Shown here: piece by piece, positions 1-7,989 of the stretch | Position numbering within the stretch: position 1 is the first letter of the stretch | Layout: each line of letters opens with the position of its first letter | NCBI GenBank assembly: GCA_017469025.1 | Contig: JAFUHD010000277.1 | Span: 1-42,751 of the forward strand | Direction: 5' to 3' | Length of the DNA: 42,751 bases | Source of the DNA: Clostridia bacterium | GTDB taxonomy: Bacteria > Bacillota > Clostridia > Christensenellales > Aristaeellaceae | Notes under the pieces: model-generated | The model's input: the letters and a program-made list of their open reading frames with translations, nothing else | Told to the model about the DNA's origin: nothing | The model's database searches: none | Made by a program: the position numbers and the translations under genes

Positions 1-84
1 CTGCAGTATCCTTCGGCAGTTCCGTCACTGCCGGCACTGCAGTATCCTTCGGCAGTTCCGTCACTGCCGGCACTGCAGTTTCCG
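1..84 (-). repeat. 36-bp tandem repeat in the tail of the pseudo-FtsK gene
   Basis: Positions 1-36 and 37-72 are identical, and a third, decaying copy starts at 73. On the coding strand each unit encodes the 12 residues VPAVTELPKDTA. The contig begins inside the array, so the true copy number is unknown and the repeat probably caused the assembly to stop here. Confidence 0.9.
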
Positions 85-2443
85 CAGGAAGCTGTGTCGC
101 AACTGGTACAGTTGTATTCTTTGACTGTTCAGTTACCTTCGGCTTCTCAGTAACCATGGGCATGTCAGTCATGACTGGCTGGCCAGTTTCCACCTGCGCT
201 TCCGTCTGCGCCTGCGGGGCAGCTGTCGCCGGAGGCATTGTTGCTGCAGGCTCAGGCGTACTGGTGGAAACTGATGTACCTGTTCCTGCAGGAGCTGCCG
301 TAATCCTTATAACAGGTTCGGATGTATTCTGATTCTGGGACATGTCCAAACCTGCCGGATTGATAACAGGTGTTACAACCGGAGCTGAGGTAGGTACCGG
401 AATCGGAGTTTCTGTCGGCGCAGGTGTTACAGTCGTCCCCAGGATACGGCGGACAGGTTCAAGTGTCCGGATATCCGGGATTGCCACATGAAACTGGTTC
501 AGGATAGCAACAGTACCGCCAGCCAGAAGTGCAATACTGCATAATACTGGCAACACAGCCCTGCCGGAACCGGATTTCTGCTTTTTCCCCTGACTGTTCC
601 GAGGCAGTTCCGTATGTGTCTCTGCCGAATCCGGGTTTTCTTTTTCATCCTTTGACGGAGGTTCCGGACGATGTGGTTCAATATCCTTGCGAACCATTGG
701 AATCTCAGCAGCAGGATGAATATCAATTATCACTTCAGGATCCAATCGGGCAGACTTCGGTGTAATCCCACCTGCCTCTGTCAGAGACGATCCGCCGGAT
801 GGTATTTTTTCATCAAGCACAGCCGCGGCACGCTTAGGCTCTATAGATATTTTGGATTCAGTCCCCCGAAGGCCTGACTGCTGTTTGTCATCTGTCTTCG
901 GTTTCTTGTCCGTAGCTGCGGTTTTTGACCGCTTTGCAAGATTCCCGACAACATTCAGCAGTGCGGCAGAATGATGATCATCATAGAGTGTAAACGGCTT
1001 TTCTGCACGCTTGTAGCCATTTATTCTGCGATGGCGACGAATCTTAAGCGGTTCGCGCGAGATGACAGCATCCTTGCCTGCAAACAATATCCGGTCATCC
1101 GGAATCACGCTCTCATGCAGTACCTGTGAGCGTGTCTCCACAACTTCCGGTTCAGAGAACACAGGCTCTTTCAGTGGGTTTATCTCCGGCTCCATCAGCG
1201 GAGTCGCATCAATGACTCTGTCACCAAAGGTAAACAGCTGAACATCTTCTTTTTCCACTGGTTTCTCGACCTTTTCCTGAGGTTTAATGATCTCAGGTGC
1301 CGGAACCGGATGTTCAAATTCTGGCAGTTTCACCAGCCCTGCATACTTAACCGGATTTTGTTCACTCAAATACTTGACAATGGTATTAATATCGCTCTGT
1401 TCAATATAGCAGCAGTCAAGAAAATGCGGCGTATGCTCACCACGACGGATCTGATATTTCTTTACAAGCCGGTGTGTCGGTGATTCGCCATCTACAGCCC
1501 TTCTGAAACACAAGGTGCTCTTTGTGATCATCGGCACCGGTACCTGCTGAGAGGTAAACATGAAAAAGTGTATGCCAACCAGGAGACCATACTCACGGAC
1601 CATTCTAAGAACAGTAATGAATTCTTCATTTTCCATGAATGCATCCGCATCAGTAACAATGACCAGAAGACGCGTAAATGTCCTCTCATCTAGTCGGAGA
1701 GAGGCATTATATCCATCCAGAGACCTGGCACCTTTCGCCTCCATGACCGTCAGACGTTCCTGTATTTCCTGCCGGATCCATGCAATCGTCGAAAGACACC
1801 CCTCCGGCGTTACAATAGACGGCTCAAACAGGTGCGGCAATGTTTCGTAAGCATTCAGACACTTCCCGTTGTCAAGAAACAAAAACCGGATATCTCTCGG
1901 CGTAGTTCTGAACAGAAGCGCAATCAGAATTACATCTATCATGCCCGGAACACTGTCAACACTGTCAATTAGAAAAAAACATGAGAAAAAACGGATATCC
2001 AGTGTTTCAACCATATCCGTAAATGCCTTGCCGACCGGAATGGTCAGCTTGGACGGGCTGGACAGTATTTCACGGCTTTCAAGTGCAGTCCGCAGTTCCA
2101 GACTCACTGTCTGTTCTTTGGAGATCGTCAGAAGAAAAGCATGTCCATTGTCAGGGGCATTCTCAAGTGTCCAGTTATCCTTTTCAATCAGGTTAAGGAT
2201 GTTCCGTTCGAACATCTCTTTATAGTAACTCATAGAGAAGCGATCTTCAGAAATGATAATACCGAAAATGATCTTCTCATCTTGCTCTTCAAGCAAAAAG
2301 ACACGGGCTTCAAACCCATCCCGCATCAGTTCGCGCTCAATGATACCCCCTATCTCTTTCCAGTTCATGACGGTCTGATTCGGGTTCCCTTCAACGCGAT
2401 ACAGCGGTATCATGCTGAGTGAAGGCATCTGATATTTATTCAT
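1..2443 (-). CDS. Pseudo-FtsK: FtsK-like domain without ATPase motifs, membrane anchor and Pro/Thr tail (partial, no stop in window)
   Basis: The frame is open from ATG 2441-2443 to the left edge (about 814 residues), with GGGAG seven bases before the start. Residues 1-140 follow the start of the FtsK motor, including YQMPSLS and a TVSLELRTAL segment like the FtsK TVSLRE strand. Residues 140-240 keep the FtsK frame (KLTIPVGK, DIRFLFLD, LPHL, GARSLDGYN). Where FtsK has its Walker A loop (about residues 158-168) this protein reads LIDSVDSVPGM, and the Walker B region reads VIVTDADAFM (about 259-269), so neither nucleotide motif is usable. A segment at 333-360 resembles the FtsK stretch after the motor. 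A charged linker follows, then one membrane helix (about 628-650) and an exported-looking tail rich in Thr, Pro, Val and Ala ending in 12-residue repeats. Family descent is seen in the sequence; a non-enzymatic scaffold or DNA-binding role is inference. No N-terminal FtsK membrane domain is present. Confidence 0.75.
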   Translation of the reverse strand, partial: MNKYQMPSLSMIPLYRVEGNPNQTVMNWKEIGGIIERELMRDGFEARVFLLEEQDEKIIFGIIISEDRFSMSYYKEMFERNILNLIEKDNWTLENAPDNGHAFLLTISKEQTVSLELRTALESREILSSPSKLTIPVGKAFTDMVETLDIRFFSCFFLIDSVDSVPGMIDVILIALLFRTTPRDIRFLFLDNGKCLNAYETLPHLFEPSIVTPEGCLSTIAWIRQEIQERLTVMEAKGARSLDGYNASLRLDERTFTRLLVIVTDADAFMENEEFITVLRMVREYGLLVGIHFFMFTSQQVPVPMITKSTLCFRRAVDGESPTHRLVKKYQIRRGEHTPHFLDCCYIEQSDINTIVKYLSEQNPVKYAGLVKLPEFEHPVPAPEIIKPQEKVEKPVEKEDVQLFTFGDRVIDATPLMEPEINPLKEPVFSEPEVVETRSQVLHESVIPDDRILFAGKDAVISREPLKIRRHRRINGYKRAEKPFTLYDDHHSAALLNVVGNLAKRSKTAATDKKPKTDDKQQSGLRGTESKISIEPKRAAAVLDEKIPSGGSSLTEAGGITPKSARLDPEVIIDIHPAAEIPMVRKDIEPHRPEPPSKDEKENPDSAETHTELPRNSQGKKQKSGSGRAVLPVLCSIALLAGGTVAILNQFHVAIPDIRTLEPVRRILGTTVTPAPTETPIPVPTSAPVVTPVINPAGLDMSQNQNTSEPVIRITAAPAGTGTSVSTSTPEPAATMPPATAAPQAQTEAQVETGQPVMTDMPMVTEKPKVTEQSKNTTVPVATQLPAETAVPAVTELPKDTAVPAVTELPKDTA

Positions 2444-2509
2444 TACAATTCTCCCAAATTCCATGCTAAATCAGGGATAAACCGGGATTCCCTCTATTTT
2501 CACTTCTTT

Positions 2510-2538
2510 ATTCTACCTTGAAACATATCATTTGTAAA
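2510..2538 (-). promoter_or_regulatory. Promoter of the pseudo-FtsK gene
   Basis: On the minus strand TTTACA (2533-2538) and TAGAAT (2510-2515) are separated by exactly 17 bases, about 65 bases before the ATG. Confidence 0.65.
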
Positions 2539-2616
2539 ACACTTTTTGAAAAAAACAGGTGATTTATCCAACAGAATCAAAGAAATTGGTGTTTTATAAA
2601 AAGAGGACCAATAAAA

Positions 2617-2638
2617 CAGCCCGGCAAATGCCGGGCTG
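2617..2638 (-). terminator. Intrinsic terminator after the EAL gene
   Basis: Stem CAGCCCGGC pairs with GCCGGGCTG around a 4-base loop, followed on the minus strand by TTTTATT. It begins eight bases after the EAL stop codon and isolates that gene from the pseudo-FtsK gene. Confidence 0.85.
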
Positions 2639-2645
2639 AAACACA

Positions 2646-3455
2646 TCATATGGTATGCCAGGTATTGTCGTATGTATCTCTTTCCGCTTTCGTTTCAAAA
2701 GGCTTCACTCTTTGCCCGCCGCTCAGCCGGTACAGTATGGTATCAAGTGGTTCAGGGTGATAGAAAAGATACCCCTGGGCAAATTCACATCCGATCTCTT
2801 TCAGGAAATCACGCTGTTCTTCCGTCTCCACGCCCTCAGCCAGCGCGTGAATCCCAAGCCGTCTGGCAAGACTGACCATTGAGCGGAGGATCTCCCGGTT
2901 AACACCATTGTGATCATCCAGATGCTGAAGGAGTTCAAGATCAAACTTAACCAGATCTACGTCAAACCGGCTGAATAATACATTGATTGACGAATATCCG
3001 CTGCCAAAGTCATCCAGCCAGAGCGTAAAGCCGCTGCTGCGGATCCTGCGCAGCTGCTCCATGATGTTTTCACGTCCCGTAGCCATGTCCTGTTCGGTGA
3101 TTTCTATGATGAAAAAGCTCTTATCGATGCCATACCGGGACAAATCATATTTATCTATAATCCGGTCAAGTTCTGAAGCGATGTCCGCATGGTCAAAGTC
3201 CTGACGTGCAAAGTTAACCGAAACCGGCATCATAAGCAGGCCTGCATCATAACGTCTTCTAACTTCAACGCATACCTGTTCAAAAATGTACAGGTCCATC
3301 TGATACAGCAGATGGTATTTTTCAAATGTCGGAATGAATTCGGACGGCGGGATAATCCCGCGCACCGGATCCACCCATCTGGCCAATGCCTCAAACGTTT
3401 GTAAGTCATTCAGGTTCAGCCGTGCTTCGTCTTTAAGGAAAAATCCTTCATGTTT
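2646..3455 (-). pseudogene. 5'-truncated EAL-domain gene (cyclic-di-GMP phosphodiesterase remnant)
   Basis: The encoded segment carries most EAL-domain landmarks: EALARW, SVNFARQDF, FFIIEITEQ, LDDFGSGYSS, VKFDLELL, EGVET and QGYLF, so the metal and substrate residues from the EAL motif onward look intact. EAL domains normally begin about 20 residues earlier with a strand ending in a Gln-Pro pair that contacts the substrate; here this is replaced by unrelated sequence, and the frame closes at a TGA at 3456-3458. There is no ATG before the EAL motif; the only starts are CTG or the TTG inside the motif itself (3384-3386). I read this as the 3' part of a GGDEF-EAL or EAL gene that lost its front. 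An alternative is a short EAL protein using a non-canonical start. Such enzymes hydrolyse c-di-GMP to pGpG; activity here is doubtful. Confidence 0.7.
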
Positions 3456-3593
3456 TCAGCCCTCGAAGAATGCGGCCAATACCACGATAATGAATGGATT
3501 TACTATTCGGCTTTTTTACAGCTTCAGATTCTGCGTCTACCGGCAGATGTATCATTATTTTCTATGCTTGACAGCTGGATGAGAAGCGGATAA
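3450..3593 (+). CDS. Possible 47-residue ORF or gene fragment of unknown function
   Basis: ATG at 3450 runs to TAA at 3591-3593. The product is acidic and rich in Leu, Tyr and Trp (for example NEWIYYSAFLQLQ), reads like genuine protein, and could be the C-terminus of a lost helical-repeat protein. There is no convincing ribosome binding site, and it abuts the broken start of the EAL gene on the opposite strand, so I favour a fragment at a rearrangement point. Confidence 0.25.
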   Translation: MFSALEECGQYHDNEWIYYSAFLQLQILRLPADVSLFSMLDSWMRSG

Positions 3594-3601
3594 ACTTCGG
3601 C

Positions 3602-3634
3602 TGATTTGAAATAAATTCAAATCAACTTTTATCT
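3602..3634 (+). promoter_or_regulatory. Promoter with overlapping 9-bp inverted repeat before the YczE-like gene
   Basis: TTGAAA (3606-3611) and TTATCT (3629-3634) lie 17 bases apart. A perfect dyad, TGATTTGAA/TTCAAATCA with a 5-base centre (3602-3624), covers the -35 box and part of the spacer, where a repressor would block polymerase. A weak terminator for a plus-strand transcript is an alternative reading. Confidence 0.4.
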
Positions 3635-3709
3635 TCGGTCCATATGCCGGACTGATCCCCCATCTCAGGAAAACCTGACAGATAAAAAACCTGATGGAGC
3701 AATACTATC

Positions 3710-4360
3710 ATGCGAACACCGAAAGAATGGCTGATCCGCGTCATTCTGCTCATGATCGGCCTGACCATTGCCCATTTCGGCGTCACACTGTTTCTGTTGG
3801 CCGAACTGGGTTCTGATCCGTTCAACGTTCTGGTACAAGGTCTGTACCGTACAGTTTCCATGCTGCCATATGTGACGCATGGACGGGTTCATATTGTCGT
3901 AAGCCTGATCATCATTGCCATACTGCTTTTTGCAGACCGCAAAAAAATAAAGATCGGAACTGTGCTCTGCATGATATGTGGCGGACCCATTATAGACCTG
4001 TTCAGCACTATGCTCTCTCCGCTCAACATTCCTGCAATGCAGGTCCATGTACGTCTTATCATTCTGGCAGCCGGATGCGCCATCCTGGCTTTCGGAATGA
4101 CCATTGTCATAAAATCGGATGCCGGAACCGGTCCTAATGATCTTGTTGCCATAGTCATCAGCGAAAAGCTGAGCCGTCCATTCAGTATCGTACGGATAAT
4201 TGTTGACCTCTGCTTCGTTCTCACAGGGTGGCTTCTCGGCGGTACTTTCGGAATTGGCACCATTGTCTGTGCCGCGCTGGTTGGTCCGATCGCCGGTCTT
4301 TTTCTTCCTTTGAACGAACGTACCATTGCACGCATACTCCATTTGGCCGGAATTGACTGA
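3710..4360 (+). CDS. YczE/YyaS/YitT-type integral membrane protein
   Basis: The product (216 residues) has about five to six hydrophobic helices and the typical glycine-rich signature of this family: an early GVTLFLLAELGSDPFNV stretch, then KSDAGTGPNDLVAI near residue 140 and a late GIGTIVCAALVGPIAGLF helix. Such proteins are thought to be membrane transporters or regulators, but no substrate is established. The start is ATG 3710 with GGAG about ten bases upstream; a promoter with an operator-like dyad lies about 75 bases before it. Shikimate kinase follows after 49 bases on the same strand, so the two probably share a transcript. Function is family-level only. Confidence 0.7.
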   Translation: MRTPKEWLIRVILLMIGLTIAHFGVTLFLLAELGSDPFNVLVQGLYRTVSMLPYVTHGRVHIVVSLIIIAILLFADRKKIKIGTVLCMICGGPIIDLFSTMLSPLNIPAMQVHVRLIILAAGCAILAFGMTIVIKSDAGTGPNDLVAIVISEKLSRPFSIVRIIVDLCFVLTGWLLGGTFGIGTIVCAALVGPIAGLFLPLNERTIARILHLAGID

Positions 4361-4409
4361 ACACCTGTACCCCCCAAGCTTGCATATGCAAGAAAGGAAT
4401 TCTTATCTT

Positions 4410-4943
4410 ATGCTCAAACTGACAAAACCCCTTGTCCTTTGCGGATTTATGGCTTCTGGCAAGAGCACCATCGGACACCTTGCCGCCGAAGTCTGGCACC
4501 TGCCGTTCCATGATACAGATTCCATGATCACGGTTCAAACCGGTAAAACCATCCCCGAAATATTTGACGCTTTCGGAGAAGTCGGTTTCAGAGACATTGA
4601 ACACGACATCTGTCAGCAGGTCAGCAGATTCAAATCCTGTGTCGTTTCTACTGGCGGCGGCCTGCTCACCTTTGAACGCAACGGAGATGTCCTTAAGGAA
4701 AAAACCTGCATCGTTCTGCTTCACCGCGATTTTGACAAAACGTGGACCTATTTGTCTGGATGCAGGAACAGGCCCATGATCCGGAATAAAACAAAAGAAG
4801 AGGTTCAGTCCCTGTATCTGGCCCGAATCCCTCTTTATCGAAGATATGCAGATATTGAAATTCAAAACAATGATCAACCGGATGCCTGTCTCAAAAAACT
4901 GGAATCTGCATTGTATCAGGCAGGCATTATCCAGTCAGACTGA
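4410..4943 (+). CDS. aroK: Shikimate kinase
   Basis: Phosphorylates shikimate at O3 with ATP, the fifth step of the chorismate pathway, in the cytosol. The product is 177 residues, the usual size. Walker A is GFMASGKSTIG near residue 11; the DTD of FHDTDSMI is the shikimate/magnesium site; GFRDIEHD supplies the substrate arginine; STGGG is the substrate loop; CRNRPMI holds the lid arginine. I start at ATG 4410, which is preceded by AGAAAGGAA; a longer upstream frame overlaps the previous gene and adds 28 residues not found in the family. No other aromatic pathway gene is visible, so the gene stands apart from an aro operon and probably rides with the YczE-like gene. Confidence 0.9.
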   Translation: MLKLTKPLVLCGFMASGKSTIGHLAAEVWHLPFHDTDSMITVQTGKTIPEIFDAFGEVGFRDIEHDICQQVSRFKSCVVSTGGGLLTFERNGDVLKEKTCIVLLHRDFDKTWTYLSGCRNRPMIRNKTKEEVQSLYLARIPLYRRYADIEIQNNDQPDACLKKLESALYQAGIIQSD

Positions 4944-5302
4944 ACCCCATGCTGCGTAAACAGTTACCGTGGCTGCTCCGGATACAGCAGGCCGCAAACT
5001 GCTTCGGCCATTTATGCCCGTGCTGTTCCCCTGCTCCAGCAGATGCCAATGTTCAGGGAAAGCACGGGCGAATGTTTAATGCGGCATTTGCCACTCTGCT
5101 CTATCGAGATGTAAGGATGAGAGAGTGTTCTTTCGAAAGGAGGTGATTGCAAAAGAACGCTTCTGACGTTGTTCGCCGTTCGAAGCATTTTGCGTAATCT
5201 CCTGATCAAGTTTTTACAATAAAATATGCAGCGTTATCGTTCATCTGCATCTGAACCGACGTCTGCAAGTCCTTGTCCTGCCGTATCCGGAGCAGCCCAC
5301 AG
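4944..5302. other. 359-base gap without a convincing gene
   Basis: No ORF here has both a ribosome binding site and protein-like composition. Features seen are the hairpin-caged GAAAGGAGGTGATT at 5127-5158 and a weak 6-bp hairpin (ATGCAG/CTGCAT, about 5227-5250) followed by ATTTTATTG on the minus strand, which may terminate the gene at 5303. Confidence 0.5.
5127..5158 (+). other. Hairpin whose loop holds a near-perfect Shine-Dalgarno sequence
   Basis: GTTCTTT (5127-5133) pairs with AAAGAAC (5152-5158). The loop contains AAAGGAGGTGAT, the complement of the 16S rRNA 3' end. The only downstream start is a TTG three bases after the core, giving a 16-codon peptide. It could be a leader peptide site, a ribosome-binding small RNA or a relic. 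Confidence 0.35.
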
Positions 5303-5938
5303 TCAGGCTTTTTCTCCTGTAAACTGCTCAAAAGCATCTGCAAAACTGGCATTAACATCAAAAGGCGGTTCATATTCTACTTTGGATGTGACCATGCAGA
5401 GATCTATCCGGGTAGACATCTCATCCGCTTCACGATTCAGTTTTGCAAGATCATTCCGGATCACATTCCGGTTGAAATTGATCGTCGTTACACGCCGAAC
5501 ATCACAGCGATAAGTCACCTGATTTCCTTCTGCATTGAACCTGTATCCGGTTCCACCGTTTTCAATGACTTTCTCTGAACTGCGGATATCATTCATCTGC
5601 TTGAAGATTCTGGCAAGATTCTGCCTGGCTCCATTCAGAGAAACTTCACTGTCCATATCAATCTCAAGTGCATTCTTTGCCTTGCGAATGGCCGCATACA
5701 ATGCAGCTTTCTCATTGAGGAGATACATCATAAATCCCGCAATTTCCGTAATCTGCTCATCATATTCTGTCTCTGCAGTTACAGGTACTGTCTCATCCGC
5801 CGCCTCCTCCATCACTTTATGGCGAAGATACGTATTGGTCACCTTTGTAATATTTGCCTCATTTTCAAGGATCATCTGTCCCTCTTCCATGAGTGCCTGA
5901 AGCTTGTTCTGATAGCGGAATGCTTCTTTCAAATTCAT
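5303..5938 (-). CDS. Uncharacterised helical/coiled-coil protein
   Basis: A 211-residue soluble protein starting MNLKEAFRYQ, with GAAAGGATAG well placed before ATG 5936-5938. Residues 1-125 are predicted almost wholly helical with heptad-like spacing (for example KAALYAAIRKAKNAL); a short polar segment around VTYRCDVRR suggests a small beta element, followed by another helix rich in charged residues. There is no signal peptide, membrane helix or catalytic motif I recognise. It stands alone between shikimate kinase and the GGDEF gene. Proteins of this look occur in mobile elements of Clostridia and Erysipelotrichia, but nothing else phage-like is visible, so I give no function. Confidence 0.7.
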   Translation of the reverse strand: MNLKEAFRYQNKLQALMEEGQMILENEANITKVTNTYLRHKVMEEAADETVPVTAETEYDEQITEIAGFMMYLLNEKAALYAAIRKAKNALEIDMDSEVSLNGARQNLARIFKQMNDIRSSEKVIENGGTGYRFNAEGNQVTYRCDVRRVTTINFNRNVIRNDLAKLNREADEMSTRIDLCMVTSKVEYEPPFDVNASFADAFEQFTGEKA

Positions 5939-6321
5939 TGAACTATCCTTTCAACGTCGCTACTATGTTTGAAAATGTCCGATGTACGCTGGCGAGAACA
6001 TATCGTCATTATACGCCCGGAATTCCATTTTGTCATTCAACCGCCAGTTTAAGATTTATACCGGACGAGCACCAGTCCGTCCAAAACAAACCGAGAATCT
6101 GAACCCAAAAAACAACGCCATCCACTACAGTATCCCTGCTCTGCTGATGAAAATCCGCTATGCTTTGCAACTGTTTCCCCGAAAATATGGCCTTTCTTTT
6201 CCAAAGCTACCACTTTCAAAGAAAATACATTTGAAGCGGCTGATCTCAACGCTTCTATCAGAGATTACAGATGGAAGCAGAAAAATGGATCTGCCAAAGA
6301 GAAGTTCCATTGTCGTATTGC
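5939..6321. other. 383-base gap, possibly gene debris
   Basis: Several overlapping plus-strand frames are open, and one (about 6160-6363) has protein-like stretches such as TTFKENTFEAADLNASIRDY. None has a start with a ribosome binding site, and the frame runs into the GGDEF gene on the other strand. I see no tRNA, terminator or repeat here. Confidence 0.4.
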
Positions 6322-7434
6322 TTATTTGCAAAAAATACGATTCTTTCCTGCTGCTTTTGCCTGATAAAGAAGTTCATCAACATCATGCATGACCTTCTTT
6401 ATTTCTGTTTCTCCAGCACAGGAGATCACACCTCCGCTAAGTGTTACTACCAGATCCGGGACTTCATCAAAGTGTAGTGCCACGACATTTCTGCGGATTT
6501 CTTCTGCTCTGTTGTATGCCTCTTCAAGACTGCCGGCAGACAAAACGGATACAAACTCTTCGCCGCCATAACGGGAAGCAAGTTCCCCTTTCTTAATGTC
6601 TGCAAACCGGTCCAAAACACCGGCGATTCTGGAAAGGACCGTATCACCAAACCCATGGCCAAATGCATCATTCAGATGCTTAAAATTGTCAACATCAAAC
6701 ATTGCAACATACAAATTGTCACGCTTCAGTGTTTCATTCCTTTCATTCTTTTCCCCGCTGAATGCAATTTCAAGTCTGCGAAACAGTTCGCGACGGTTAT
6801 ACAGCCCGCTAAGCTCATCTCTCGTGGAAAGATTGCGCAGCTTTTCCATCAGCCTGGCATTTTGATCGCGCTCACGGTTATATGCAGTCAGAATCAGTGT
6901 CGTAATGGCATAAACCGGCAGACCGGACAAGAAAAGTGTTACCTTTACATCCTGATAATGTTGCCATTTCGTCACCTCGGAAACAAACTGCGGAAAAAGA
7001 TTTGACATGGTTACGGTCAGTTCCATCAACAACAGTGACAAAACAAAAACGATTCCTCCGAGATTTCCCCTCAGCATGATCGCTACCAGGAATAGACCGA
7101 CCAGAAAAAACAAACTCATTCCACTGTGAATACCGCCTGCAGCAAAGAATGTCAGTGGGAAAAAGATGAAGTTGATGACTATAACCAGTACAATTCTTTG
7201 CCCCTGCCTGTACTCCGGATGCTTCATGCTGAAAAAAAGCAGAATGAGTGTGAAAACGAGAATAAAAAAAGTAATAGCCTGGACACTAAATGGCAAACGC
7301 TGAATGACACCTGCAATACATGTAATGATACCTGAGGCAACAGCTACAAACAGCGTCATAAAGTAGATTCGTTCATCAAGTGTTTCCAGTGAATGCCAAA
7401 AATGCATCACGTGTTTTTTGATTTTCTTAATCAT
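6322..7434 (-). CDS. Membrane-bound diguanylate cyclase (GGDEF)
   Basis: Makes c-di-GMP from two GTP. The 370-residue product has about six N-terminal membrane helices (residues 20-190), then a GGDEF domain from about residue 205 starting STRDELSGLYNRRELF. The substrate segment reads FDVDNFKHLNDAFGHGFGD and the active loop is RYGGEEF, a catalytically competent variant. No RxxD inhibitory site precedes the loop, so product inhibition may be weak. The input module is a bare membrane bundle without a recognisable PAS, CACHE or GAF domain. I start at ATG 7432-7434 (GAAGGTGG upstream) rather than the earlier TTG. The only partner phosphodiesterase nearby is the truncated EAL gene, so c-di-GMP balance must rely on genes elsewhere. 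Confidence 0.88.
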   Translation of the reverse strand: MIKKIKKHVMHFWHSLETLDERIYFMTLFVAVASGIITCIAGVIQRLPFSVQAITFFILVFTLILLFFSMKHPEYRQGQRIVLVIVINFIFFPLTFFAAGGIHSGMSLFFLVGLFLVAIMLRGNLGGIVFVLSLLLMELTVTMSNLFPQFVSEVTKWQHYQDVKVTLFLSGLPVYAITTLILTAYNRERDQNARLMEKLRNLSTRDELSGLYNRRELFRRLEIAFSGEKNERNETLKRDNLYVAMFDVDNFKHLNDAFGHGFGDTVLSRIAGVLDRFADIKKGELASRYGGEEFVSVLSAGSLEEAYNRAEEIRRNVVALHFDEVPDLVVTLSGGVISCAGETEIKKVMHDVDELLYQAKAAGKNRIFCK

Positions 7435-7458
7435 ACCTTCCACCTTCAGATGTTTCAA

Positions 7459-7851
7459 TCACTGGATCCCCCACCTTTTTCATTCAAGAAGCAATAACAG
7501 AGGTGCTCCATTCGTCTTTCATCCATTCAGAATACCCATTCTCAAAGCCGACAGATTCCGCCATATTCTCTCTTAAACTGAGCGAAAGCTGTTTATGATA
7601 GTCCATTCTATCATGACGTCTGCTGAATCGCAACACCTGCATTATACAAAATATCATAATTTTATAAATTATATCAAATAAAAAGACTCATATTCAGCAT
7701 TGAATATAAATAACAGTTAAATTTATTCTTATATTATCAATTAACGTATTTTTATCTGTTCATCAATAAAAATCCATCAAGGAATAATAATGAATCTTCC
7801 TGAATGCATATCATACATGACAAATACCGTGAATGAAAGCCATCTGCATAT
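7459..7851. other. AT-rich upstream region of the GGDEF gene
   Basis: No gene is seen. Bases 7640-7790 are strikingly AT-rich, and a TATAAT reading toward the GGDEF gene lies near 7641-7646, without a good -35 box at the right distance. This is likely promoter DNA with a leader of about 200 bases. Confidence 0.4.
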
Positions 7852-7933
7852 CTCCAGTGACACAGCCGTGCTTTCGGCACCGGTTCAATCGCAGTCATGA
7901 TTTGACAAACCAGCACGAAGTGCTGGGCCATCT
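7852..7933 (+). repeat. Three-hairpin structured repeat, copy A
   Basis: About 82 bases related to the two tandem copies at 41659-41830. It contains a GTGC-TTTCG-GCAC hairpin, a middle TCAATC/GATTTGA pairing and a final CCAGCA-CGAAG-TGCTGG hairpin followed by GCCATCT. Paired positions differ from the other copies but still pair, which suggests selection for RNA or DNA structure. It lies just downstream of the tRNA terminator. Confidence 0.65.
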
Positions 7934-7949
7934 ATTCTCAGGCTCAATC

Positions 7950-7985
7950 CAAAAAAAATATGGGAGGCTTAAAATAAGCCTCCCA
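7950..7985 (-). terminator. Terminator of the tRNA-Thr/tRNA-Pro transcript
   Basis: TGGGAGGCTT pairs with AAGCCTCCCA around a short AT loop (7961-7985), followed on the minus strand by TATTTTTTTT. It begins a few bases after the tRNA-Pro gene. Confidence 0.92.
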
Positions 7986-7989
7986 AAAG

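Noticed and set aside
1-84. CRISPR-like direct repeats at the left edge
   Set aside because: Units are contiguous without spacers, translate in frame, and decay within a coding region.
4949-5146. 65-residue plus-strand frame after aroK
   Set aside because: Cysteine- and proline-rich composition without a ribosome binding site, and no family resemblance.
5982-6392. 136-residue plus-strand frame between the unknown protein and the GGDEF gene
   Set aside because: No ribosome binding site, unusual composition, and it runs into the opposite-strand GGDEF gene; another frame in the same DNA looks equally protein-like.
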